Below, in pieces: positions 17,002 to 26,550 of a stretch of DNA of 64,000 nucleotides; the first letter of the stretch is position 1, and every line of letters starts with the position of its first letter. Origin of the DNA: Demequina subtropica (lineage in GTDB: Bacteria > Actinomycetota > Actinomycetes > Actinomycetales > Demequinaceae); NCBI RefSeq assembly GCF_000971235.1, contig NZ_BBMB01000008.1, positions 1 through 64,000 of the forward strand, read 5' to 3'. The notes beneath the pieces are model-generated. The model saw only the letters and a program-made list of their open reading frames with translations. It was not told the origin of the DNA and ran no database searches. Position numbers and translations under genes: made by a program.

Positions 17002-17462
17002 GGGCTGTGGTGCTCGCCGTGGCAGCAGGGGTCGCCTCGCTTGCGGGCTGCAGCGCCCCGCCGGTCGCGCCCGATCAGCTCGCGCAGGAGATGTTCGACC
17101 TCGCCAACGACGAGCGTGTCGCGCAGGGGCTCGCCCCGGTCGACTGGAGCGACTGCCTCGAGACGAAGGCGGAGACGCGTGCCGAGCCGTTCGTGGAGGA
17201 TGCGGACCTGGTCCACGACGTACTGGTGTCGAGCTGCCACGAGGGCGCGAAGGCCGGCGAGAACCTGTCACGCTCCGACCGCCCGGCCGCCGAGGTCGTC
17301 GAGGCATGGATGGGATCCGCTGGGCACCGTGCCAACATCCTCGATCCGGACTTCGTCATCGGTGCGGTCGCGTGCGTCGAGGCCGATTCCGGTCCCGACG
17401 GCGAGGACACCGGCGTGCGGGCGTGTTCGCTGCTCTACGAGGGCGAACCTACCGACCAGTGA
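16995..17462 (+). CDS. CAP/SCP-domain lipoprotein
   Basis: The 155-residue protein starts at GTG 16995 and has a lipobox LAGC (Cys16). The rest is a small CAP domain: MFDLANDERVAQGLAPVDWS at the start and ENLSRS followed by AWMGSAGHRANILDPDF, the standard CAP signature 1. Four further cysteines could form two disulfides. Bacterial CAP proteins are secreted and of unclear activity. It overlaps the YdcF-like gene, and a GTG at 17007 is an alternative start that would shorten the signal by four residues. Confidence 0.75.
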   Translation: MLRAVVLAVAAGVASLAGCSAPPVAPDQLAQEMFDLANDERVAQGLAPVDWSDCLETKAETRAEPFVEDADLVHDVLVSSCHEGAKAGENLSRSDRPAAEVVEAWMGSAGHRANILDPDFVIGAVACVEADSGPDGEDTGVRACSLLYEGEPTDQ

Positions 17463-17632
17463 CTGCGCCGATGGTGCGCGGGCGTGCGTCGAACGTGGTG
17501 TGGGCGCCGCTTTCGTGCCCAGCCGAAATTCGCGAACAAGAAAATAGCGACATTTGGGGCGTCCGGTGCTAGCGTCAAGGGAGCAGCCGCGCGGTCAGGG
17601 GGGCCGTTGCGGGTGGAGGGGGTTGAGGGGCC
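17463..17632. other. Intergenic region before EPS set A
   Basis: This 170-base stretch contains an unusually AT-rich island (about 17526-17555) in otherwise GC-rich DNA, which is a likely promoter for the LSxTGF protein gene. I cannot assign -35 and -10 boxes. Confidence 0.3.
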
Positions 17633-18292
17633 ATGTGGGGTCGTGCAATCGCTGCGACTGTAGTCGCAGGTGTCGTGACGCTTGCGCCGGCGGCGGCGTT
17701 CGCCAGCACTGAGGAGCCGCCGGATTATCCGAGCGTCGAGCCTCACATGCTGTGCGCCCCGCTCTTCACGCCGCCGGGCAACCCGTTCGTGGTGTTCATC
17801 TCCGGGCCGGAGGGCTCGAGTGCGACCATCACGGTCACGAACGAGGGGTCGGATGCGACCATTGCCGGCGAGGTGACCTCGGAGCCGCGGCTGATCGGCA
17901 CCACGCCTGTCCGCTTCGACGTCACGACCGCGGCCGACGCCACATCCCCGACGGTCGCCACGGGTTACGTCGACGGCGAGTTCGTGGGCGAGTGCACCAT
18001 CGGCCTGGTCGAGGTCTTCAGCACCTCGACGCCTACGCCCAGCCCGTCCGACAGCGAATCCTCGACGCCGGAGCCCTCGGCCTCCGAGACCACCACGAGC
18101 ACGCCAGAGCCCACCGAGATCGTCCTGGTCGAGGGAGTGCCGCCCACCGGCACGACCCCCACGGGTGCGGTGCTCTCCACGACGGGCTTCGCCGGAGCGC
18201 CCATGGCCGCAGGGGCGGCGGTCCTCCTGGTGGCAGGCGTCGCCGTGGTGATGGTGGCAGCTCGCCGCACGGCGTCCGGACCGCGCGAGTAG
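17633..18292 (+). CDS. Secreted LSTTGF sorting-signal protein (set A)
   Basis: The 219-residue protein has a signal peptide (cut near AAAFAS), a compact Ig-like domain with two cysteines (HMLCAP, GECTIG), a Ser/Thr/Pro/Glu linker at about residues 130-170, then LSTTGF, a hydrophobic helix and a basic ARRTASGPRE tail. This is the layout of a sortase substrate with a non-classical LSxTG motif. It is one of three such proteins in the window, each beside a polysaccharide set. It lies 66 bases before the sugar transferase gene. It may be a wall anchor for the polymer; that is inference. Confidence 0.75.
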   Translation: MWGRAIAATVVAGVVTLAPAAAFASTEEPPDYPSVEPHMLCAPLFTPPGNPFVVFISGPEGSSATITVTNEGSDATIAGEVTSEPRLIGTTPVRFDVTTAADATSPTVATGYVDGEFVGECTIGLVEVFSTSTPTPSPSDSESSTPEPSASETTTSTPEPTEIVLVEGVPPTGTTPTGAVLSTTGFAGAPMAAGAAVLLVAGVAVVMVAARRTASGPRE

Positions 18293-18300
18293 GGCTCGCA

Positions 18301-18324
18301 GTCGAGGCGCTGCGCGCCTGCGAC
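18301..18324. terminator. Weak hairpin after LSTTGF gene
   Basis: GTCG-GGCGC and GCGCC-CGAC arms pair with single-base bulges, between the LSTTGF gene and the sugar transferase. It could weaken rather than stop read-through. Confidence 0.3.
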
Positions 18325-18358
18325 AGAGGATCACGATCATGCTGGCGGGGGGTCAGTG

Positions 18359-19822
18359 ATGGCGGTAGCGGTTGTTGCACCAGAGCGTCTGTCGATGCGT
18401 CGTTGGGAGATCTCCCTCCAGCGGCGCATCGCCGTCACGGATGCCTTCGTCGTCGCGATGGTCATGGTGATCTCGCACGGGCTGCGCTTCGGGTGGGACC
18501 CGCTCAACGGCTGGATGGGGCCCGCAGGCCTCGCGCCGTGGTGGAGCACGGTCGCGATCTCCACGCTGTGGCTGCTTCAGCTCTCGTGGACGCGGTCCCG
18601 TGACGTGCGGATCCTCGGTCAGGGCCCGGAGGAGTATCAGCGCATCGGCGCTGCGGGGACGCGGACCTTCGCGCTCGTCGCGATCGTCGCCTTCTTCACG
18701 CAGTGGGGGATGAGCCGCGGCTACCTGCTGTTCTCCATCCCGCTCGGCACGCTCGTCCTCTTCGCATATCGCCGCGCCTGGCGCGCGTGGATCGGCGAGC
18801 AGCGGTGCATCGGAAACCTGCGCCAGCGTGTGATCATCGCGGGTCCGCATCGCGTGGTCGAGGACATGGTCCGTCGGCTCCGACACGTGAGCCGGGACCA
18901 CTCCTACGACGTCGCGGGCGTCTGCCTCACGGGTGCGCGCGCCGCTGAGCCGCTCGCGCCTGACCTCGCGGATGTGCCCGTCCTGGGCGTGGTGGGCGAT
19001 GCTGCGAAGCTTGCGGAGAGGGTGTGCGCGGAGTACATCGTCCTCGCGGGCTCCGAGGACATGTCGCTGACCGAGGCGCGGCGCCTCGAGTGGGAGCTCG
19101 AGGACACCGGTGTCGGCCTCATCGTGGCACCGACCGTGGCCGACGTCGCCATGCCTCGAGTGACGGTGAACCAGGTCGCCGGCCTTCCGCTCATGTACGT
19201 CGATCCGCCCCGCTTCGCGGGGCCCTCACGCGTGCTCAAGGACGTCGCGGACAAGGCGGGCGCGCTCGCGCTCCTGCTGGTGCTGGCCGTACCGATGCTC
19301 ATCATCGCCATCGCGATCAAGCGGGGGTCGGAGGGCCCGGTGTTCTATCGCCAGGAGCGCGTGGGCGTCGGCCACCAGCCGTTCCCCATGATCAAGTTCC
19401 GCTCCATGTACACGGATGCCGACCGACGCCGCGCGGAGACGTTCGCGCAGGACGACGGCAACGGCGTGCTCTCCAAGCGACGCGACGATCCGCGCATCAC
19501 CGACGTCGGACGCTTCCTGCGGCGCCATTCGCTCGACGAGCTGCCGCAGCTGTTCAACGTCCTGCGGGGCGAGATGTCGCTCGTGGGGCCACGGCCGCCG
19601 TTGCCGTCCGAGACCGAGCTGTGGGATCAGGACGTCGCCCGCCGCCAGATGGTCAAGCCGGGGCTCACGGGCCTGTGGCAGGTGAGCGGACGCTCGGACC
19701 TCACGTGGGAGGAGAGCGTCCGCCTGGACCTGCACTACACGCACAACTGGTCGCTCGGGCTCGACGCGGTGATCATGCTGCGCACGGTCTGGGCGGTGCT
19801 GGGAGGACGCGGCGCTTACTGA
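18359..19822 (+). CDS. Polyprenyl glycosylphosphotransferase (set A)
   Basis: This 487-residue enzyme would start a polysaccharide repeat unit by moving a sugar-1-phosphate to undecaprenyl phosphate. The N-terminal half has several membrane segments and a CoA-binding-like domain (about 150-270). One more helix follows near 295, then the catalytic domain with KFRSMYTDADRRR, DDPRITDVGRFLRRHSLDEL, SLVGPRPP and PGLTGLWQVSGRS. It is the WbaP/CpsE family layout. A GGGGGG run precedes ATG 18359; GTG 18356 is an alternative. It is clearly paralogous to the genes at 40840 and 55556. The sugar cannot be told. Confidence 0.9.
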   Translation: MAVAVVAPERLSMRRWEISLQRRIAVTDAFVVAMVMVISHGLRFGWDPLNGWMGPAGLAPWWSTVAISTLWLLQLSWTRSRDVRILGQGPEEYQRIGAAGTRTFALVAIVAFFTQWGMSRGYLLFSIPLGTLVLFAYRRAWRAWIGEQRCIGNLRQRVIIAGPHRVVEDMVRRLRHVSRDHSYDVAGVCLTGARAAEPLAPDLADVPVLGVVGDAAKLAERVCAEYIVLAGSEDMSLTEARRLEWELEDTGVGLIVAPTVADVAMPRVTVNQVAGLPLMYVDPPRFAGPSRVLKDVADKAGALALLLVLAVPMLIIAIAIKRGSEGPVFYRQERVGVGHQPFPMIKFRSMYTDADRRRAETFAQDDGNGVLSKRRDDPRITDVGRFLRRHSLDELPQLFNVLRGEMSLVGPRPPLPSETELWDQDVARRQMVKPGLTGLWQVSGRSDLTWEESVRLDLHYTHNWSLGLDAVIMLRTVWAVLGGRGAY

Positions 19823-19878
19823 CGCGGCGCGCTGGATCGAACGATGCGGGCTGAGGGCCCTGAGAGGGAGGGGAGCAG

Positions 19879-20994
19879 ATGAGGATCGTGCACATCGCGC
19901 CGGGATTGAGCCGAAGGCTTGGAGGACCGAGCGCCCTGCTGAGGGGCCTCGTGCCCGCGCAGGTCGAACGGGGACATCGTGTGACCATCGTGGTCACCGA
20001 CCAGGGTGCCGAGCTCGAGGGGGACCTCGAGGTGCCAGGTGCCGACGTGCACGTGGTGCCAGCTGTGGGTCCTGCGTTCCTCGGGTACGGCCGGGGGCTG
20101 CGCAAGGCGATCCGAGGTGCGGTCGCGGATGCTGACGTGGTGGAGGTCCACGGGGTCTACTCGCTCGCCTCCGTGTTCGGCATGAGCGAGTCGCGGCGTG
20201 CGCGGGTGCCCTATCTCGCGGCGCCGCATGGCGTGTGGACCGCTGACCACGCACCGCGCCGCCCGTGGCTCAACGCAGCATGGGACAGGCTGCTCCTCGC
20301 GCAGAACCTCCGCGATGCCCAGATGATCGTCTCCGATTCGTTGTACGACCGCGACTGCCTGCTCGAGCGAGGGTTCTCCCGCGTGGCGAACATGGTGCTG
20401 GGTGTCGACCCTGTGCTGCGGTCCATCGAGACGCCGTGGGAGGAGCGCTCCGGGGTGCTGTTCCTCAGCCGGGTGGCGCGCAAGAAGCGGCTCGACCTGG
20501 CGATCGAGGCCTATGCGCGCTCGGGACTCGCCGAGCAGGGCCACCCCTTCGTGGTGGCCGGACCTATCGAGGAGGGTCTTCCGTACGATCCGCGTGAGCT
20601 GTGCGCGGAGCACGGGGTGGCCGAGCACGTCGAGTTCTTGGGGACCGTCACGTCCGAGCAGAGGCGAGACCTGCTCTCCCGCATGCGGGTCTTCGTCCTC
20701 GCGAGCGACGACGAGAGCTTCGGGATGGCCGTGGCCGAGGCTGCGGCGGCGGGGATGGCCGTGGTCGCGAGCGACCGTGTCGCCGCGATTCGCGAGGCGG
20801 AGCAGTTCGGTGCGGGCCGGGGCTGGCCGCAGGACCCGGGTGCGCTCGCGACTGCGCTCGCCGAGGCTGCCGCGGATGATGCGGGCGCGCAGGCTGCCGT
20901 GCTCCGTGACTTCGCGCGCGCCTCGTGGACCTGGGAGCACGCTGTCGAGCAGTTCGACGCGATGGCGAGCGCGGCGCCCGTCACCGCCCGCTGA
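19879..20994 (+). CDS. Glycosyltransferase, GT4-like
   Basis: The 371-residue protein has the GT-B fold pattern. The acceptor half begins MRIVHIAPGLSRRLGGPSAL with a glycine-rich loop, and APHGVWTADHAPRRPWLN follows near residue 115. The donor half has FLSRVARKKRLDLAIEAY near 195 and the ExE-type DDESFGMAVAEAAAAGMAVVA near 280. It would add a sugar to the lipid-linked repeat unit in the cytoplasm. It lies 56 bases after the sugar transferase and is likely in its operon. Start ATG has AGGGAGGGG upstream. Confidence 0.85.
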   Translation: MRIVHIAPGLSRRLGGPSALLRGLVPAQVERGHRVTIVVTDQGAELEGDLEVPGADVHVVPAVGPAFLGYGRGLRKAIRGAVADADVVEVHGVYSLASVFGMSESRRARVPYLAAPHGVWTADHAPRRPWLNAAWDRLLLAQNLRDAQMIVSDSLYDRDCLLERGFSRVANMVLGVDPVLRSIETPWEERSGVLFLSRVARKKRLDLAIEAYARSGLAEQGHPFVVAGPIEEGLPYDPRELCAEHGVAEHVEFLGTVTSEQRRDLLSRMRVFVLASDDESFGMAVAEAAAAGMAVVASDRVAAIREAEQFGAGRGWPQDPGALATALAEAAADDAGAQAAVLRDFARASWTWEHAVEQFDAMASAAPVTAR

Positions 20995-21006
20995 CCGGAC
21001 GGCGCA

Positions 21007-22035
21007 TCACTCGGCCCGTGGGCGCCTCGGCACCATCGCGGGCACCTTGGTGCGCTCGCCGAGGGCGATGCGGCCGATCGCGGCGCGGCGCATCACCACG
21101 ATGCAGGCCACCGACCCCACGAGCCCGGCGGCCGATGTCGCGACAACATCGAGCAGCACCGAGTCGACCCCCAGCACGTGAAGCACGCCGCGCGCGGCGG
21201 CCATGGTGAGGGGGTGCAGCAGGAAGATGCCGGACGAGTAGTTGCCGATCCAGGCGAGCGCGGAGGACTTCAAGCCGAGCCCGATGAAGGCCATGGGGAA
21301 TGCGATTCCCAGCGAGATGCCGAGGATGTCCTGGCGCGGGTTGGGGGCGATCGACCATGCGCCGAAGTACACCAGCTGCGTGTGCAGGAGGAGCGCGATG
21401 GTCACGCCGGCGGCGCCGAGAGCGTGCGCCCTGCCCATGTCCCGCCAGCCGAAGCGGGTGGCCGCGAGGCCGGCGGTGAAGAATAGTCCGAGGTAGACGG
21501 CGCTCGCGAGCTGCAACGGGTCGACCACCAGTTGAAGGTCGACGCTCATGGCGACCGCGAGCAGCCCGGCGAACAGGATCGCGACGTTGCGGAATCGTGC
21601 GAGCAGGCCGAAGGAGTCGATCAGGGCGACGGCGGCATAGACCCAGAAGGTCGCGAGGAGGAACCAGTACGGCCCCCACGAGTAGACGAACCAGCGCCAC
21701 TCGTCAGCCGGCGGCTGGTTGCCGAACCCGAGCGCGATGTGCGCGACTGCGACGATGGGCACGAAGATCACGTACGGCACCAGCAGCCGCTGAACCTTCT
21801 TGCCGATGAACGCCCCGTATGCGCGACGATCATCGAGGGGCCGCCAGGCGTACACGACGCCGGCGAGGAACGCGAAGAGTGGCATGCGTAGCGGCACGAG
21901 CGACTCCGCGTACCACTCGACGGCGCCGCCCACGGCTCCTTGCGCGGCGGCGGTGCTCTGTGCGGTGTGCATCGTCACGAGCAGGATGCAGGCGATCCCT
22001 CGCAGGGAATCGACGGTCTTGTCTCTTAGCGCCAC
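21007..22035 (-). CDS. Membrane acyltransferase (acyltransferase-3 family)
   Basis: The 342-residue polytopic protein starts at GTG 22035 (GGGGGG upstream) and opens VALRDKTVDSLRGIACILLV, the standard acyltransferase-3 entry, with a His in the first helix (TMHTAQ). About ten membrane segments follow, with HPLTMAAARGVLH near the end. Such proteins acetylate or otherwise acylate sugars of surface glycans across the membrane. It ends 12 bases from the convergent glycosyltransferase stop and is followed upstream by a minus-strand glycosyltransferase, so it belongs to a minus-strand group of three. Confidence 0.85.
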   Translation of the reverse strand: MALRDKTVDSLRGIACILLVTMHTAQSTAAAQGAVGGAVEWYAESLVPLRMPLFAFLAGVVYAWRPLDDRRAYGAFIGKKVQRLLVPYVIFVPIVAVAHIALGFGNQPPADEWRWFVYSWGPYWFLLATFWVYAAVALIDSFGLLARFRNVAILFAGLLAVAMSVDLQLVVDPLQLASAVYLGLFFTAGLAATRFGWRDMGRAHALGAAGVTIALLLHTQLVYFGAWSIAPNPRQDILGISLGIAFPMAFIGLGLKSSALAWIGNYSSGIFLLHPLTMAAARGVLHVLGVDSVLLDVVATSAAGLVGSVACIVVMRRAAIGRIALGERTKVPAMVPRRPRAE

Positions 22036-22130
22036 AACGTACCCCCCGGGGGTTACCGTAACGAGAATGCGCTGATATGTCACCCATCGGGGACGAATCG
22101 GGCGCCCCGTCGCCTCGCGGCGGCGCCCGC

Positions 22131-23366
22131 TCAGACCTGCGCGAGGGCCGCGGACGCGAAGCTGCCCAGGGCCGCGCGATGCACGCTCCACGGAAGCTCG
22201 GCGGCGCGCGCACGTGCGGCCTCGCTCGACGCGACACGCAAGTCCGGGTCGTCGATGAGCGCCTGGAGTCGAGCGGCGATAGCGTCGGCGGAGCGGATCG
22301 GCACGATCCATCCGGGCGCAGCGTCGTCGCCGACGGTGCCCACCAGCTCGGGGCCTCCGGTGTGATCCGTCGCGATGAACGGCGTGCCTTGCGATATCGC
22401 CTCCGCGAGCACCAACCCGAAGCCCTCGAAGAGCGACGGCAGCACCAGCACGTCGTGCGCTCGCATCTGCTCGAGGATCGCCGAGTTGGGCATCGACTCG
22501 GTCCACGCCGCGCTCCCGAGCGCGGTCCGCAACGCCTCGTTGCCGCGGTCGGCGGGGCGGCCGATCACGGTCAACGTGGCGGCCGGCCCGACGATCCTCA
22601 TCGCCTCGAAGAGGTAGGACAAGCCCTTGCGCTGCGACAGCCCGCCCACATAGAGGACCTTCAGCGGGCCGCGACGCGGCCCGCGCTCGCCGGTCCATGG
22701 CGCGGGGACGCCGTAGGGGATGACCTCGACGGTCAGGTCGGCGGAGTAGGGCGACGCCTCGAGGGTCCTGCGAGTGAAGCTGCTGGCGACCACGACCCGC
22801 GACGCGAGCTCGATCTCGCGGTCCTTGCGCGCGAGCTTCTCGGGCGGGTCGACCAGCCCCTGCATCGTCGATGCCCACGCGGGAGCCAGCTCGGCCTCCT
22901 CGCCGAGGATGCGGCGCGACTCCCGCCAGTACCCGATAGGGAGGTCGTAGATGCGCGCCAGGCCCCGCTCGCGTGCCGCGGCGAAGGAGGTCGCAGCGCC
23001 GTCCTCGTACATGTAGACGCCGGATACCTCCGACGTGGCCCGCAGGCGGCGCGCGACGGCGGCATCGATGGCCTCGAACCGGCGTTGGATCGACCAGCGG
23101 CCCCCGTGCGCGTCGTAGCGCACCAGGTGTTGGCGCTCGAGCAGCAGTCGGACCACCTCGGGGGCCGCGTGGGTAGCGATCCGTGCGCTCAGCCGCGGGT
23201 CGAAAGCGCGCCGCTCGAGCTCGGGGCGCAGGCGGGCGGGCGCGCGCGGTGCGAGCCTCGTGGTGTCGATCCCCGTATGGAACTCGCCGAGCAGATCCTG
23301 TTCGAGAAGAGCGAGCGCCGCCTCGCGCACATTGGTGTTCGCGTTGGGGTGACCAAGGATCAGCAT
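22131..23366 (-). CDS. Glycosyltransferase, GT4 family
   Basis: The 411-residue GT-B protein starts at ATG 23366 with GGGAGGG upstream, opening MLILGHPNANTNVREAALAL. The donor domain shows VLYVGGLSQRKGLSYLFEAM near residue 240, then SLFEGFGLVLAEAISQGTPFIA near 320, the EX7E signature of GT4 retaining enzymes. It likely adds one residue of the set A repeat unit. It lies between the acyltransferase and the polymerase on the minus strand. A longer reading frame upstream lacks a ribosome site and is not used. Confidence 0.85.
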   Translation of the reverse strand: MLILGHPNANTNVREAALALLEQDLLGEFHTGIDTTRLAPRAPARLRPELERRAFDPRLSARIATHAAPEVVRLLLERQHLVRYDAHGGRWSIQRRFEAIDAAVARRLRATSEVSGVYMYEDGAATSFAAARERGLARIYDLPIGYWRESRRILGEEAELAPAWASTMQGLVDPPEKLARKDREIELASRVVVASSFTRRTLEASPYSADLTVEVIPYGVPAPWTGERGPRRGPLKVLYVGGLSQRKGLSYLFEAMRIVGPAATLTVIGRPADRGNEALRTALGSAAWTESMPNSAILEQMRAHDVLVLPSLFEGFGLVLAEAISQGTPFIATDHTGGPELVGTVGDDAAPGWIVPIRSADAIAARLQALIDDPDLRVASSEAARARAAELPWSVHRAALGSFASAALAQV

Positions 23367-23412
23367 GCTCGTACGCCCTCCCGTGCTCGCGTGCCTGCTG
23401 GCTGGATCCACT

Positions 23413-24786
23413 CTAGGTGTGCCGCGCCTCCTGCGGCAGGGGTGGGTGAGAACGGTCCCGGGCCCGGTCCCGGGTTCGGGCCCGGAGCAGGGAGCTCGGC
23501 TCCGGTTCGTGGTCGGGCAGCGTGGTGAGCAGAAGTGCCGCGGCGCACAGCGCGATGCTCGCCTGTGCGGAGGGTTGCGCGGTCACCGAGCCGAAGGTGA
23601 GCGCGGGTGCCACGACCGCGAGGATGAGGGTGCGCTCCGGAGGGTCGTGGTGGGAGTGGGTGAAGATGCGGATCGCTGCCCAGATCCCCGCGGCTGTCGC
23701 GGCGATCGCCAGTGCGTACCCGAGCACGCCGAGCTCCGCTGTGTAGCGCGTGTGCTCGAATTCGACCCACGGGGTGCCGAGCTGCTGCGACCCGAAGGTC
23801 GAGTTGGCGCCGGGGCCCGAACCGAGGAGCCCGAACTGGTCGGTGGCGAACCCGAAGATCGTGCGAGTGATGCGGCCTGCGGTGTCCTCCTGGGCGGATG
23901 CCTGGTCGACCCTGGTCTGGAACGCCTCGAGCACCGTCGCGAGGGCGTGGTTCGCCGCGATCAGGCCGCCGACGCCCAGGCCCAGGATCACGAGGAGGTT
24001 GAGGAAGGCCCGGGTGCTCAGGTGTCGGAGCTGGTAGATCACGAAGGCGACCGCGACGATCACACCGCACAGCACGATTCCGCGTGAGCCGCTGATCACG
24101 GTCATGAGGGCAGTGGCCACGACGCTGAGCGCATGCAGCGTGCGGTGGTGCGTCCCGCGGGCGACCGCGGCGAGCGAGAGCGCGAGCGTGAGCGGGAGGA
24201 AGGCCAGCATCCCCACGGGTGAGGAGAACGTTCCCAGCGCCCGTACCGCCTCGCCTCCGTTGAGCCAGTTGTTCTCCCCGCCGCCGGTCACCCGGTTGAC
24301 GAACGCGTCGCCGGGCGACAGGACCTGGGCGATAGCGATCGGAAGGTTCACGAGCGCCAGGATCGCAAGCGTGGTGGAGATCGCGTCGAGCGCGCGACGT
24401 GGCGCGTAGCTCGCGACGAATGCGGTCAGCAGCGCGGCGATCACGTAGGACCGGATACCGAATGCGAGCGCTGTCGGGGACATCGTGCCGCCGATGATCG
24501 TGACGCACCCGTGGGTGAACAGCACAAGGGTGGCCGCCCAGAGCACCGCCCACCAGTGGTGGCGCCGGCGCGGAAGCCCTTGCAGGTAGTACAGCGCCGC
24601 GGCTCCGGCGAGGAGCATGTCCCGCGCGATGTAGAACAGGGAGTCGAGGGCCGGAACCCACTTGCGCACGGCGCCCTCGAGCACGAACAGGACCGTGTAG
24701 GCGACCAGGACGCGGGTCGCGGAGGTCTGCGTCCGCGACCACGAGCTGCTCAGCGTCGGGGCGTGCACCGTGGCGACACCGCTCAT
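23413..24786 (-). CDS. Wzy-like polymerase / O-antigen ligase family (set A)
   Basis: The 457-residue protein has about ten to twelve membrane segments, with a large outside loop around residues 285-350 that contains GSGPGANSTFGSQQLGTPWV and EFEHTRYTAELGVLGY, the usual place and style of the Wzy_C/O-antigen-ligase loop. It would join lipid-linked repeat units at the outer face of the membrane. Start ATG 24786 has a GGGGGG run before it. It is divergent from the kinase gene at 24988, sharing a 201-base promoter region. Confidence 0.75.
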   Translation of the reverse strand: MSGVATVHAPTLSSSWSRTQTSATRVLVAYTVLFVLEGAVRKWVPALDSLFYIARDMLLAGAAALYYLQGLPRRRHHWWAVLWAATLVLFTHGCVTIIGGTMSPTALAFGIRSYVIAALLTAFVASYAPRRALDAISTTLAILALVNLPIAIAQVLSPGDAFVNRVTGGGENNWLNGGEAVRALGTFSSPVGMLAFLPLTLALSLAAVARGTHHRTLHALSVVATALMTVISGSRGIVLCGVIVAVAFVIYQLRHLSTRAFLNLLVILGLGVGGLIAANHALATVLEAFQTRVDQASAQEDTAGRITRTIFGFATDQFGLLGSGPGANSTFGSQQLGTPWVEFEHTRYTAELGVLGYALAIAATAAGIWAAIRIFTHSHHDPPERTLILAVVAPALTFGSVTAQPSAQASIALCAAALLLTTLPDHEPEPSSLLRARTRDRARDRSHPPLPQEARHT

Positions 24787-24987
24787 GCAGCCCCCCTTGT
24801 CATGCTGGCGCCGCGCGGGCTCGCGTCGCGCCGGATCCCCACGTCTCGCATCGTAATGCGTCGGCGCCGCCGGCGGGGTCCCCCCATAACTAGGTATTCC
24901 CAGGTCTGCGCCCGTGCGGGATGATCGCTTCTATGCGCGCTTGGGGAGCTTGCGCATATGCTGAGGCGTGAACGGGAGGGGGCCCGT
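24787..24987. promoter_or_regulatory. Divergent promoter region, polymerase and kinase of set A
   Basis: There is no gene here. An AT-rich CCATAACTAGGTATTCCC at about 24884-24901 and a CATATGCTGAGG at about 24955 are the only promoter-like islands. One may serve each direction. Ribosome sites are close to both starts. Confidence 0.35.
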
Positions 24988-26550
24988 ATGGAACTTCGCG
25001 ACTACCTGGTCGTGCTGCGGAGGCGGTGGATCGCCATCGCGCTGTGCACGGTCCTTGTGGGCGGCCTGGCCTTCGTGTGGGTGTCGATGCAGCCGCGGGT
25101 GTACAGCGCGTCGAGCACGGTGATCGTGACGCCGACGGTCTCGTGGGCGGCCGGCAACGGGTCGGTAGCAGAGGACTACGCGAAGACGCGGATCGGCTCG
25201 TACGCCGTGGTCGCGAAGTCTGACCAGGTGGCGCTCTACGCATCCGAGCAGGAGGGCCTGAGCGGCGATCCCTACGCGCTGGGCGCGCGGGTCAGCGTCA
25301 CCAACCCTGGCGACACGGCGCTGCTGAGGTTCACGGCGACGGGTGCGACGCCGGAGAGCGCGCGCAGGCTCGCGGAGGTCTGGGTCGAGGGCACCACGCT
25401 CGCGATCAACGAGATCGAGTCGACCGCGCAGGACGGGGACGCGGCGGTGACCGTCACGACGCTCGAGGCGCCTCGCCTGCCGATGTTCGCGAGCTCGCCC
25501 AAGCCGAAGCAGTCGGTCGCTGTCGGACTCGTGCTCGGGCTGGTGCTGGGGATCGCCTACGCGTTCGTGCGGGCCTCGCTCGACCGCCGCGTACGGACTC
25601 GCGAGGACGTCGAGAAGGCGGTGGGCGCGCCGGTCGTGGGCATCCTGCCGTGGGACGGCACCGTTGCCAAGCGCGGCCCGGACTCGGAGCATGCGACCTT
25701 CCCGATGACCGAGGCCGTGCGTCAGCTGAGGACCAACCTCCAGTTCATGGATGTGGACCACCCGCCGCGCGTCATCGTGGTGACATCGCCGCTGCCCGGA
25801 GACGGCAAGTCGACCACGTCGGTCCTCCTGGCTCAGGCGATCGCGGAGTCCGGCCGCGATGTGGTGCTCATCGACGCGGACCTGCGCCGGCCCTCCATGG
25901 CGAGGGCGCTCGGGCTGGTGGACACCGCCGGGCTGACCTCGGTCCTGGCAGGGCAGGCGACCGCCGAGCAGGTGCTGCAGGAGGCCGGCCCGACCGGGCG
26001 CATGAAGGTCATGACGTCCGGTCCGATCCCGCCCAATCCGTCCGAGCTCGTCGGCTCCGAGGCGATGCGCACGATGCTCTACTCGTTCCCGGACGACGCG
26101 ATCGTCCTCGTCGACAGCCCGCCGCTGCTCCCGGTGACGGACGCGTCCGTGCTTGCCGCGCGGACGGACGGCGCGCTGGTGGTCCTTCGCGCGGGCTCGA
26201 CCACGGTGGACACGCTCACGGAGGCGCTCGCGATCCTCGAGCGTGTGCGCGGCCGCGCCCTCGGCGTGGTGCTCAACCGCGCGGCGTCGACGTCGCGCCG
26301 TCTCGCGTACACGTACACGAGCACATACACGAGCGCACGGCCCGAGCCGGCGGCTTCCCCGGCGACGACCGTCGAGCCTTCCGCGGTCGATGAAGGCGAG
26401 CAGCCGTCCCCGGACTCGGACAGTCCGAGCGCGGACCCGGCTCTCGAGGCGGTCGAGCTGGGGCCCGAGGACAGCGAGCATTGGCTGGAGGAGCGGGCCG
26501 AGCGGGAGCGCGCCGCGCAGGAGGAGCTGCGAGCGCGGCTCGGACTGTGA
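24988..26550 (+). CDS. Wzz/BY-kinase chain-length and tyrosine autokinase (set A)
   Basis: The 520-residue protein joins a Wzz domain (membrane helices near residues 14-34 and 176-194 with an outside loop) to a cytoplasmic BY-kinase: Walker A PLPGDGKSTT at 268-277, Walker A' IDADLRRP at 295-302 and Walker B VLVDSPPLLPVTDAS near 380. The tail has a tyrosine cluster (LAYTYTSTYTS near 440) followed by an acidic extension. BY-kinases set polymer length and export through autophosphorylation, reversed by LMW phosphatases such as those at 27684 and 35518. Its Tyr tail differs from those of sets B and C. ATG 24988 follows GGGAGGGGG. Confidence 0.9.
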   Translation: MELRDYLVVLRRRWIAIALCTVLVGGLAFVWVSMQPRVYSASSTVIVTPTVSWAAGNGSVAEDYAKTRIGSYAVVAKSDQVALYASEQEGLSGDPYALGARVSVTNPGDTALLRFTATGATPESARRLAEVWVEGTTLAINEIESTAQDGDAAVTVTTLEAPRLPMFASSPKPKQSVAVGLVLGLVLGIAYAFVRASLDRRVRTREDVEKAVGAPVVGILPWDGTVAKRGPDSEHATFPMTEAVRQLRTNLQFMDVDHPPRVIVVTSPLPGDGKSTTSVLLAQAIAESGRDVVLIDADLRRPSMARALGLVDTAGLTSVLAGQATAEQVLQEAGPTGRMKVMTSGPIPPNPSELVGSEAMRTMLYSFPDDAIVLVDSPPLLPVTDASVLAARTDGALVVLRAGSTTVDTLTEALAILERVRGRALGVVLNRAASTSRRLAYTYTSTYTSARPEPAASPATTVEPSAVDEGEQPSPDSDSPSADPALEAVELGPEDSEHWLEERAERERAAQEELRARLGL